Positions 1 through 10,029 of a stretch of DNA of 64,000 nucleotides are shown piece after piece. The stretch lies in the NCBI GenBank assembly GCA_018350325.1, contig JAEVLN010000001.1, positions 6,167,254 to 6,231,253 of the forward strand, given 5' to 3'. The DNA is from Globodera rostochiensis. Taxonomy: Eukaryota; Nematoda; Chromadorea; Rhabditida; Heteroderidae. Below the pieces are notes generated by a model, which saw only the letters and a list, made by a program, of their open reading frames with translations, was not told where the DNA came from and ran no database searches. How positions within the stretch are numbered: the stretch's first letter is position 1; each line of letters opens with the position of its first letter. Made by a program: the position numbers and the translations under genes.

Positions 1-796
1 TCATATTTACTCCGATTTTTGGTCATATTCAAACATTTTAAGTAACCTGATCCGCTCGTATCAGCTTCCGCGTCTCTTCCATTTTTTCGAATTCGGCGGC
101 CACGAGTGAATAGTCCTCGGCGTTATATCCGTTCCATCGGTCTCTTTTTGCGTCGTATCCCATTTCAATGACCGACTAAACTTTCGACAGTCGTTTCAAG
201 TCCATTAAAAACAATTCATCTACCAATACGTGGTCGTCGGGAGCGATGTCAGCGTTGGTAAATTTGGCACCTTTAAGGCGCGGCTTTTCAAGGCAATTCT
301 TTTTGCTGTGTCCCAATGCCCCACAATTTTCACAAGCCCCGTCTCGGTATTTGAACGCCACTCGGTTAGTGGTGCCCTATAAATCAAAACAAATTCGGGT
401 GTTGTGAGCGAAAACCAAAATAGCACCTTCGGGTACCACTCGGCAACGGACGCCAACTGCTTTTGGCGATCCGGATGCGGACGTTGATGCTAAAACATGT
501 TACGTTTTTCTTTTTATCTCTATCCACAGCTCTTCACTCGCCTTGAGAGTAGGCCCCGTTGATGGCACATACCAGGGCGTTTTCTCAATGAACTCGGGAA
601 TGTGTGGGTTTATATCCCTTCCAGTCTCAACGTCGACCATCGCTGGCGCCGTACCGGCCTTTCGTTGCTCCTCCAAGTCCTTTTGTTTTCGATATTCATC
701 TTTGGACTTCCTCTTCCCACTCTCCATCCCAGCTTCATCTCCTAAACCGCAGCTATGTTGCTGACGAATAAGAGAAGAAACCGACAAATTGGACAT
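1..796 (-). CDS. slu7: Pre-mRNA splicing factor SLU7, 5' part (runs off the left edge)
   Basis: SLU7 is a second-step splicing factor that helps select the 3' splice site. Three exons can be read: 796-542, 489-427 and 376-47. Exon 1 gives the conserved N-terminal block containing [11 protein letters not shown] and PTLK. Exon 2 gives [20 protein letters not shown]. Exon 3 carries the CCHC zinc knuckle ([14 protein letters not shown], then [10 protein letters not shown] and NADIAPDDH), followed by KRDRWNGYN. Intron 1 (541-490) has a GC donor (GCGAGT) and a TTTTAG acceptor; intron 2 is GT-AG. An in-frame TAG at 178-176 lies between DLKRLSKV and [14 protein letters not shown], in the same frame, with no plausible intron around it. 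It would truncate the protein just after the zinc knuckle. Either the stop is real (pseudogene or allele) or it is a sequence error. The rest of the gene (human protein about 586 aa) lies outside the window. Confidence 0.9.
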
Positions 797-1324
797 TACA
801 CAATTGTAAGATTATCACTGAAAATAATACAATCAAAGTTAGAGTTCGGACCTGTACCTGTATACAATCTATACTTTTCCTGTATACAGTGGATGCCTCG
901 TATGTATTTTTCCTGTACTTTTGTACAGGTACAACAGACCCATGGACGGCAAAAAAAAGTTCGATGTGTGGCCAACTCGATTTCTGCTGTAATTCTCATT
1001 TTTTTGCATTGCATAACGCCAACGCTCAATGCTATATTTAATTGCTATTTCCTTCGTTAAGTTATAGCAGGGCTGCGATTCGTACTTGGATGCCAAGTAC
1101 AGTACTTGGAAACGGACCCTCGTACTTACAAATTTAAAAGCGTACTTATTTCCAAGAATGTACTTGGAAAATGAGAATTTGGCGTGAATGTTGAAAATTT
1201 AGGGGTTTTAATGGAAATTTTTATGTAGTGTTTCAGTTTTGGTCGAATTCATGCTTGAGGCAAAATTGATTTTTTGAAATGCTTTGAATATTCGAAAAAT
1301 TGAGTAAGAGATAGGCAAAATGGT
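797..1324. other. Intergenic spacer with degenerate repeat words
   Basis: This is the upstream region of SLU7. No convincing coding exon is seen. Positions 847-935 reiterate a word built on CCTGTA/TACAGG. Positions 1071-1165 start with CAGGGCTGCGATTCG and then reiterate GTACTTGG/CCAAGTAC. The starts TAGAGTTCGGACC and CAGGGCTGCG resemble the ends of the hAT-like short elements described elsewhere in the window, but no matching right ends are visible, so these copies look truncated or decayed. Confidence 0.4.
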
Positions 1325-1415
1325 AGCCCCGGGCAGGAATCGAACCCACGACCTTCGGTGCAGTGATCAGCTTCTCACCCAGAACCAATGCTCTTACCGT
1401 CTGAGCTACCGGGGC
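1325..1415 (-). tRNA. tRNA-like gene with a probable short anticodon-loop intron; identity uncertain
   Basis: On the minus strand the sequence folds as a cloverleaf. The acceptor stem is GCCCCGG/CCGGGGC (7 bp), the D arm GCTC-AGACGGTAA-GAGC, the anticodon stem TTGGT/ACCGA, the variable loop AGGTC, and the T arm GTGGG-TTCGATT-CCTGC. The anticodon loop is 24 nt instead of 7, as expected if about 17 nt of intron follow position 37. Read that way the anticodon could be TGG (Pro), but position 33 would be C rather than the universal U, so the isotype is not secure. The stems are intact, so this may be a working gene or a recent tRNA-derived repeat. Confidence 0.6.
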
Positions 1416-2647
1416 TTCCCATTAGCCGTCCCTCTTATGGATCTTATGCCCCCGCCATAGGCGTTTTAACCGTCCCAGCCAGCTGGACACGCTCGCTTCC
1501 TTACAATTGTTTCAATTCAGGCCCGGGGTTCAAAATCGGTCGAAATGGAGTAGATTCGAATTCTACGGTTCCGATAACCTTTAAAGGACCATTTTGTCAA
1601 CTTTTAGGACTCAGTGATCACTGATCAGTGACAAAACGAACAGCGACCAAATGATAGGTAACCTTAGAGACCGCACTTGAGCTTCGAGCGACGGAGCAGG
1701 ACGTTTGGGCCCCGCCGTTTGGGCCCCAGGGAGCTTTGAAGGGCCATAACTCTTCTTGCACCTATCCAAACGAAACAAATTTGGTATCAATCGAAAGCTT
1801 TTGTTGGATAGATTTTATATTCAAATCAACAAGGTAATTAAATCCTTTTCAAAAAAGTTATAATCGAAAATTACCACAAAACATAGGTTTTCGCTCTTTT
1901 TAAACCATAACTTTTTAAAGATTTAAATGATCGTTTAGTCCCTGCTAGATAATAGCTTCTAAACATAAAGAGCTTTCGATTGGTACCCAATTTGTTTCGT
2001 TTGGATAGTTCCAAGAAAAGTTATGGCACTTCAAATGTCCCTGGGGCCCAAACGGCGGGGCCCAAACGACCCACACTCTCGAGCGAGATCTCGAGACGAG
2101 ATTCTCGAAATTCGGATCTCGAAAAAATTCATTTTTATTTGAGCTTCAAAATTCTCCAAACTCCACCAAATTTTAGTAAGGGTAAGAAGGGAGCACTAGA
2201 AGCATGTGTTCAAAATTGACCCATAGTGGAGCGCCGGCGAGATCACATCTTTGCCCAATTTTTTGTTTGGGAGGGGTTCGAAATTTTTCATTTTGAATAT
2301 TAAATGAAAGAAAAAATGGATAAAGGGACGGCAACTCAACCGGGTTTAGCTGATCTCTAACTTCTTACTGATTGTGCACCAACGTTCATCCATCTCTACC
2401 AGCATTGGATCAATCAAATTTACTCCAGCATCAACAACCAAATTAATCAACCAATTAGGTACATAGAAATTTCAAAAAAAAAAGAAGAATATTGGAATTG
2501 ACAGAAAATTTGGAACCGAACAATGATGATTGAATGTTGCAAACAACATTGAATGTCATAAAATTTAAAAAAAACAAACCCAAGCCGATTCCAAGCATAA
2601 TCAAAACCGATCAGCAATACTTTAAAAACACTCGGATCAATGCCCGT
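1416..2647. other. Intergenic region between the tRNA-like gene and the helicase 3' end
   Basis: It contains a foldback element (1702-2069) lying inside a degenerate repeat whose left part is around 1663-1692 and right part around 2075-2135 (words such as GAGATCTCGAGACGAGATTC). The rest is AT-rich with a few short ORFs that resemble nothing. No gene is supported here. Confidence 0.5.
1702..2069. mobile_element. Foldback/MITE element with about 100-bp inverted arms
   Basis: The left arm (from about 1702 to 1803) begins CGTTTGGGCCCCGCCGTTTG. The right arm (about 1968-2069) is its near-perfect reverse complement, ending CAAACGGCGGGGCCCAAACG. The arms keep matching inward through the ATCCAAACGAAACAAATTTG block to ATCGAAAGCTTT. 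About 165 bp of AT-rich sequence separates them. No clean target duplication is seen. It interrupts a copy of the GAGATCTCGAG-type repeat, so it is the younger insertion. There is no coding capacity. Confidence 0.75.
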
Positions 2648-5600
2648 TCACTCTTCCAACAACACGCGCTCCCTCCTCGCCTTATAGCGCCACTCCTTCT
2701 CCGCCAACTCCTGACGACTTTGCGTCTCGTACTCCTTGTGGGCATCCGGGTTCGTCTCCAGAAGACCTTTGTACATCAAACGCTGCAAAATTCCACATTA
2801 ATTTATACTGTTTTAATTTGCAATATTTAAATCAGTTAAATTTTTATGATAAAATCTTCCAAAATTCCACAATGTCGGCCATGCTGATAGCGTCCACGTT
2901 GAAGTTGTTCTGTTCAATGTCCTTCCATTTCTTGCCGACTTGCTCACCTCGATCGCGTTCACCACTGAAAACAAAACAAAAAATTACTAATTTATAGACC
3001 GGGTTTCTAAAAAATTCCGGATCAGGATCAGGACCTGGATTTACCATGATTAAAAATCCTGGGTTTACGGATATTTTGATCCTGTTTGCTTCGACGAAAA
3101 TACCAGGATTCCGGGTCTGGGTCCAGGTCCTGTCCGACCTCTATTTATTTGCAAATTTAATGGGAATTAATATGCCCACCGCTGTTGGTCCAACCGCTCC
3201 ATGACAAATGCTCTGACACAAATTTCCGGCAAAAACACATTGGAATATTTGACAATTTGGCCCCAATGCTCGCCGCAGTTCGCGCACTGCCAGCGGACAC
3301 GGGTTGTTTTTTTCTAACGGGATATTTCCTTCTTTTTAATATTTTTTCACTAATAAAATTTCCATTTTTGTAATTCAATAAAACCACAAATCCAAAAAGA
3401 CACAAATCAGAATGGGGAAATGTTAACAGGGAACGATTCGCGAGGGGCGGGGAGAGAGAAAACTTTCGAAAAGCAATGCAACAATAAACGAGAAAAAGCC
3501 AAAACAAATTTCTGTAAGAGCCCTCACCGTCAATGATTGTGTCAGCGTGTGCTTGGACCGCTTCCACACTTCCGGATCACAGCACACAAACAGGGTGCCC
3601 ATCACTGATCGGACCTGATCACTGCAACAGATCAAAGTGCCGCAGGCGCACTTCAAATTGAATCTGTTGAAATTAAAAAAATGAAAATCAAAATGTATAA
3701 TAAAATTTTAACAAAAGAGTTATTTTTTGGAAAGCATTTTCTTAAAGATTCACCGTTTTCCCATAAGCTGCTCTCTTTTGTTCCCCAGTTTCTTTTTTTC
3801 TTCATTGCGAATTACATTCATCTCTTTGGTTTTCTCTTCAATCTAAAAAAGAAATAAGCTTAATCGATAAAAAAAAAGAAATTTCGTCACATAAATAAAA
3901 GTGTTGGTTTACCTTCTTGTGAAGGGTTTGCTCCTCCTGCTCCTGCATGTCCTCAATGCAACGCATCATCTGTACAAAATAAACGTTTTGAAAAATGCAC
4001 ATTCTACCATGGCCTCTTTGCGCATGTTGCTGAGTCCTTGTTGCTCAACACCGGTGTCCAGCGCCAACAGAACGGAGTTGCTGTTTTTGTGTCGACCACG
4101 GCCTATTTTTTTTTGAAGAAATAAATGAATTTAATTAAATGAATTAAAAAATATTCAACATATTTACTAATTTGTAAGCCCCACCCCTGCGCTGAATCAT
4201 TTGACGTTCGCTGCCCACATTGTTATACCTTAATCATTTTTAAAAATTCGAAATAATAGGATGGAAACACAAATTCGCAAAAATCACTTGATGATCAGAT
4301 TACAAGCGGCGATGTTCACACCTTAAAATTAAAAAAAGGAAAAACAAATTTACCAAAAATACCTTCCTCCGCCACTGAAGTGACAACAAGCACCTTAATA
4401 TAGTAATGCATTTTTATTAAACTTTTTAGAGCTTTTAGCAAAAATGCCTGTGGCTATGTGTATATGTTGTTAAAAATGCCTTTATTATTCCCTTGCTGAA
4501 GCGCTCGCGCATCAACCGCTGCTCATCCGATGATTGGCCTCCCATTGTTCCACTCTGATTGGAGCTGACCATGTAACCGACATTCTGTTAATATAAAATT
4601 GATTAATTTAAACATAACTCGATATTTATTTTAAATTTATTTTACAACAATCATTTTGGTTATATTTGCATCTATGTTCAATTGATTCCAAAAATTACGC
4701 ACATTCAGCTGATAAAACATTGGCAATTCCAAATCTAACTCCATCAAATGCTTGGCCAGGCGTTGTGCACATGCGCGAGTGGCCACAAAAATCAGCGCGC
4801 GCGAGTCCGAATCCCTCGCGAATTGTTCATAGAGTATCTGAGGAAATAATAAATAAATCCATCAAAATTGAACACTTTCCCCATTTTTTTGCAAGAATAA
4901 AAATGACCAAAAGTACGAATTCGCATTGGGTTAAAACTAGAGCCCGGACTTGAGCTTCGAGCGAGATCTCGAGTCGAGATTCTCAAAAAAATCTAGGTCT
5001 CGAAAAATTTCGTGAAGCTCATTTTTCGTCGAGCGAGATCTCGAGGTCGAGATTTTTCGAGATCCTCGAGACGAGATCTCGTCTCGACCGGGCTCTAGTT
5101 AAAACACTTCTTTCTTTTCCCAATCGCGACAAATCCCATAAAATTTCCACACCCCTCCCCCTCCCTCCACACCCGGTAAAGACTGTTCAGAATTTCCTTC
5201 TTTTCCATGCTAAAAAGGTTTTTGCTGCTGCGCCCCGTGGACAAAAGTGCCCTTTTCTTCTGCTCTTTTTCCTCGCTTTCTGAACATTCAATATCGCGAA
5301 GTTGTTGAAAAAGTTCTGAAATATTTTTAATATTAAAATATTAATACATTTTTTTTAAAATTCAAATGACTACATACGGTATTAACTTTCGCTTGCTAAA
5401 TTGCCATTTAGCTTTATGCTAATAAGTTTGATTAGGGTATTAACAAAAAAAATTGGGTTTTTTAAAACTCACCGTTGTAACGCTTCAACAAAATTGCGTT
5501 GAACTGATTGAATTGATCATTGTCTATTTTATTTTGAATTTGAATATTAACTAAAAAATAGGATTTTTTAAAACTCACCGTTGTAACGCTTCAACAAAAT

Positions 5601-8600
5601 TGCGTTGATTCGATTGAACTGGTCATTGTCTATTTTTTTTAAATTCAAATAATTATTAATCTGTTATTTGCTTAATAATTTGCAATTAAGTGCTATGTAC
5701 ATTAAATAAAATATTAACAAAAAGAATTTGGTATTTTACAAAAATAAAAATTCACCGCTGTAACGCTTCAACAAAATTGCGTTGATCCGATTGAATTGAT
5801 CATTGTCAGAACGTTTCGCATAATCCGTCATTTTTTTGTGCAAATAATCGAGAGCAAACGAATTCGGCAACAAATCGCTTATGGAAATTGCGTAGAAATA
5901 GTGCTGGAGGGGAAGGAAAATTGGCAATTAAATTTAGCAACATTCCACCGAAAGGTGATTAATGGAGCAAAGCAGAAACACCCGAGTGACCGGTTCCTCC
6001 AAATGCTGCAGGTACTTCTTCAGCATCCCCACCCGATTTTGGTACTGAGCCTGGTCGTCCAGGTTGGGGAACACAATGTCATCCTACGAAAAGAATCTAT
6101 TGAGAAGCATTTCTCTTAATTTCCATCTCACTTTTCCAATGTACGCCAACTTTTTTTGCTCCACAATGCTCTGCAGTTCCATTTGCATTGAGCGTTGAAT
6201 CTCGCCCATGCATAGTTTGATTGCCTCCACAAATTCATTGTTGTCCGGACGACTGACCTTCACAACATCTAAAAATTTAAAATTCATGAATTTTTTTCTG
6301 AAAATTGCCACTTACGGTCCGCCGAAGGTGTGACGTACTCCTTCAGATTTTCCAACTGATGCCGAACAGTGCTGATCGTTTCGGCTCTCAAATTTGCGCA
6401 CAACGACAACATATGCTAAACCATCAAACAATATCTAATTGCGCAACTATTAAATAAATTAAAAAGTTCTTAAAAAATAATCCATATAAATTGTTAAATT
6501 ATTTATTGCAAATATTTGTTTTATGATATTAAGTTTTTAACTTAGAGAAAATTAAAATTTAATAATGAATTTTCACCCGCTGGCATGCGGCCATGTCCCA
6601 GCTCGTGTCCCCGACTCCAAGCGAAGCGGTGAGCCCGACAATTTGGATTTGTGGTCGTTTGCCGTTCTTGACATTTTCGAGTGCTGCCAGCTGATCCATC
6701 AGGCCTGAAAATAAATTTTGTAAGTAATATTAAATGTTGATAAAATATACCGTATTTCCTCACCCCCAAAAAGGGGGCTCTAGAGGGGGGGGGGGGTCTA
6801 TTAAAGGAAATACAGTATTCATTTATCAAAACTGGCTGCCCACTTTTGTACGGATGCCCTTTGTCACAGTGGTGACATTCGTCGAATATCACCAGAGTGA
6901 AGTCGGCAAAATACACTCGCTCAGTCTCAAGCACCGAATTCAGCATGTTACTTAAATATTAGAGAATATAAATAAAAGATCCTTTTTGAACAAATCAATT
7001 ACTAGTAACAAATTTCCCTTTTTTAATAATAAGTAGTAATTTTTGTGAAAACAAATTTAAATGTTCCAAATTTAAAAACGAATATAAATTAATTTTTTCC
7101 TTCCCCTCTTTTAAACTTTACATCAGAATCTGTGGCGTCATAACGCAGAGGTCTAAAAGTAAAACATTAATTAGCAGAAATATGATCTGTTCCCTAATCT
7201 GATCACGTTCAGATGAGGACAGAGCCCTACCCCTTTTATTTTGGGCATAAAGATCAGATCCCACCATAATCTGATCGGACACCGTATCCATATAGAAAAA
7301 CTTTCAATTAGAAAATTATTGTTTTTTTGTCAAAAACGACCCCCCTATTTCGTAATCGCCCCTTACCACATGCCAACACGCGTTGGGCGCGTCCATCGTA
7401 GAAATTTTCGCACCCCGAGAAGCCGTCCAACCAGTAGTGACCGGCCAGATACTGTGCAATCTCGAAGCACTGCTGGTCAACCAGCAGTACGGTAGGCACC
7501 AGCATCACACACTGAGACGGCATTTTTTTGTTTTATCTTTTATCCAATGAATAATTTTTAAAACACAAAATCTTAAAGGAAAAAGCAGATCGCTGCCTTA
7601 TCACTTATGGTAGCCCGACCCCTCTGCTATTTCATTGTTTTTCTCTACCAACATTAAGCCTAAATAATTTCAAAAAAGGCCAAAAAGGGAACATTTGCTA
7701 AAGCCTAACCGTAAAAATCAACAACTAATTTTAACTTTTGAGCATTATCACGGTTTAGAATGTTTAATAATAAGGTCAATTCAGCCCACCCTGGCCACTC
7801 GTCTCTCCCTCTTCGCCCTCTCCAAATGGGTCCGAATGATGTCCGTGGCCACAATTGTCTTTCCACTGCCGGTTGGAGCACAAATAATCGTGTTTTTGTT
7901 GCTAAAAGTTTTTTTTTTATTTGCAATAAATGTTTCATCAACTTATTTGCATGGATGATCAACTCATTCTGGTAGGGACGCAACTGGTATTCGTCCGGCA
8001 CGAAATCCAAGTCTGATTAAATTTTATTTTAAATTTTCCGCAAAGCTAAAAACTAAAATAGGTAATGAGTTTATTTTTCAAAATCACCACACCTTCCCGC
8101 GCTTTTCGGAATTCCACGTATTTCTGCGGATCGCGCGGCTCCGTCGGCTCCGCATTTGAGATCACGAATTTGATGTTGGGCTCCCAATTTGGCTCGGGTG
8201 CCACCACCACCTCATTGTGCGCACGCCAACGGACTTAAAACACGCAAAATATTGTTTAATCTTGGGCACAAAAAATCCTCGTAATTTTAAAATACATATG
8301 AACTTATTTGGTACTTTTTAAAACAATTAAATCACAAAGAAAATGCAGAAGATTTTTAACAGTGACCGGCGGGATCAGGTTCCGGGGACTTTCCAGGAGG
8401 GCCGTAGGCAGGGGGGGGGGGGGGGGGGGGGATCCCGCCCCCCCCCGAAATGAAATTTGAGAAAAAACCCCCAGGCCCCAATTCCGGGCTTTTGGTAAAA
8501 CCGGTGTAAACCGGGATTCTTGGCCGGATCTCGCCATCCTTTTTCCTAAATCCCAAAAAGCCTCCGCCTCACGCGGCGATTTCTTCGTGTCCGTGCACAA

Positions 8601-10029
8601 CGGAAGGCCGCGCAACAACGCACAGGCGGCCGCATCAATGTCCATCGTGCCTAAAATTGTATTCCCATCTAAGAAGTTTCAAAAAAATTTAAAAATAAGA
8701 AAGAAAGAGAGGCAATCCATGCTGTCGACTCCGTTGCTTTAATTAATTTATTTTATTTTCATAATTTTTTCACACTGTTCCAGGTCCCAGTCCCTCTGCT
8801 CCTCCGTCTTCCCATTTCCGAGCTTCAACGACCGCTTGTACAGCGCTTCTGCCCGCACCAACAGCGGGACGTATTCGTTTGCATTACGCTTACGCAGTTC
8901 CGGGAAAATGTACTGCGATTCCAACGTCTGTTTTTTGATTTATAATGTCAATTAGGTAGTTTTAAAGTCCATTAAAACTTTTTTAATAATCGAAAGGTTT
9001 AATATTTGTCGACTCCGCCCCCTCCCCTTTGAGAAAAAATTAATCCCATTTTGACAAATTGTTTTTTGGATTTACGCTGACGTAGAATCCGGGTTTAACA
9101 TCTGTTTTGACAAGACCGAACACAAAATCACAAAACAACGCAAATCATAACATTTTTACTTACAGAAATTTACGGGTTTCGAACCCAAAATACGGAATGA
9201 TTTTCGATTTTTTTGTCAAAGTTAAGGAGGGATCTGTCAAAATAACAGATGTCAGCTTCGAATTCTGCACCTTCAAGCTCCTAAATTTGACACCTTAGAA
9301 ATCGCATCAATTTTATGCAGATTATCCATGAGCAGCTCGCGAAAGGCCTGAGGGTCATCTTAATTTTTGAAAAATTGCAAATTTTTGCCGCCCGCTCCTT
9401 ACCGTCTTTGCACTGTGCCACAACATGAAACATTTCGACAAGGGCATCCGGGTGGTCACGACAATGCATGCATATTAGCTGAAAATGATAATGAGCTCAG
9501 ATTCGGATTCTAGTTCCGGAAAGGCCTTTTCATTACCTTGAAATTTTTTTTATTGTTTTTCAAAAAAATAGGGGCAACAAACTACACTATTACCGCTGAA
9601 AAATCCGCAAATTTGTGAATTTATTTTCTAACAACGCCGACTGACCTTGAAGAGACGAAACTTGGTTACGCGACGGCACTGTTCCCCGTAAATTCCGGCA
9701 CTTTTCCATCCCTCGGCTAACCAATCGCTGATCGGCGGTTCGACGCTATCCCAACTCTCCAGACATCTCTCAGCAAATGGCATAGGCGCTAAATGGCATA
9801 TAAATTCGATTTTTTCCCGTAATTTGCTTTCGAAATATTTTACCGATGTATTTGAGACGGAATTTGTGGAATTCGGCTTCCGTCATGTAGCGGACGGCCT
9901 CAGTAGTGAACAACGTCAGGTGGGACTCGGCCTTTAGTTATTTTACGCATTTTACATTTATTTGAACTTCGAAAGCACCTGAATTCCTTTTGCCCGAAGC
10001 GCTTCCCTCCATTTGGTAATTTCGTTCAT
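2648..10029 (-). CDS. drh: Dicer-related / RIG-I-like RNA helicase (DRH family)
   Basis: This is a multi-exon gene of about 20 exons. The start MNEITKWREALRAKG lies at 10029-9979 and the stop follows RRERVLLEE at 2650-2648. Five N-terminal exons (10029-9290) give a helical CARD-like region. Helicase motifs follow in order: Q-type LRPYQNELI (about 8000), Walker A CAPTGSGKT (about 7880), VPTVLLVDQQ (about 7480), VMTPQILM (about 7145), motif II DECHHCDKGHPY (about 6880), motif III VGLTAS (about 6640), motif IV ALIFVATRACAQRLAKHL (about 4790), SSNQSGTMGGQSSDEQRLM, VTSVAEEG (about 4380) and motif VI QRRGRGR, split by an intron near 4187. The C-terminal domain has the RIG-I-type zinc site: CACGT then CANCGEHWGQIVKY and LPEICVRAFV (3650-3190). 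In C. elegans DRH-3 serves endogenous siRNA synthesis with RdRPs and DRH-1 serves antiviral RNAi; which paralogue this is cannot be decided here. Introns hold a hAT-like MITE and two duplicated mini-exons. Confidence 0.9.
4938..5097. mobile_element. hAT-like MITE with perfect 8-bp TSD (GTTAAAAC)
   Basis: The ends are TAGAGCCCGG and CCGGGCTCTA, perfect inverted repeats. The interior reiterates CGAGATCTCGAG-like palindromes. The sequence GTTAAAAC occurs at 4930-4937 and again at 5098-5105, immediately flanking the element. An 8-bp duplication is the signature of hAT transposases. The element is 160 bp, non-coding, and sits in an intron of the helicase gene. Confidence 0.85.
5473..5629 (-). repeat. 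Two duplicated 51-nt mini-exons in the helicase gene
   Basis: Two copies (5629-5579 and 5523-5473) repeat the 3' end of the neighbouring helicase exon that ends at 5756. Each copy is 51 nt (17 codons, frame-preserving), reads approximately NDQFNRINAILLKRYN, ends at a GTGAG donor, and is preceded by a TAG acceptor that the parent copy does not have. They could be spliced in as cassette exons, adding 17 or 34 residues. Whether they are used cannot be told from DNA. Confidence 0.7.
6751..6815. mobile_element. Very short mariner-like MITE, TA-flanked
   Basis: The ends CCGTATTTCCT and AGGAAATACAG are inverted repeats, flanked by TA on both sides (6749-6750 and 6816-6817). The centre is a C/G hairpin (CCCCCAAAAAGGGGG) followed by a G run. 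It lies in an intron of the helicase gene. TA duplication with CAGT-type ends suggests Tc1/mariner mobilisation. Confidence 0.55.
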
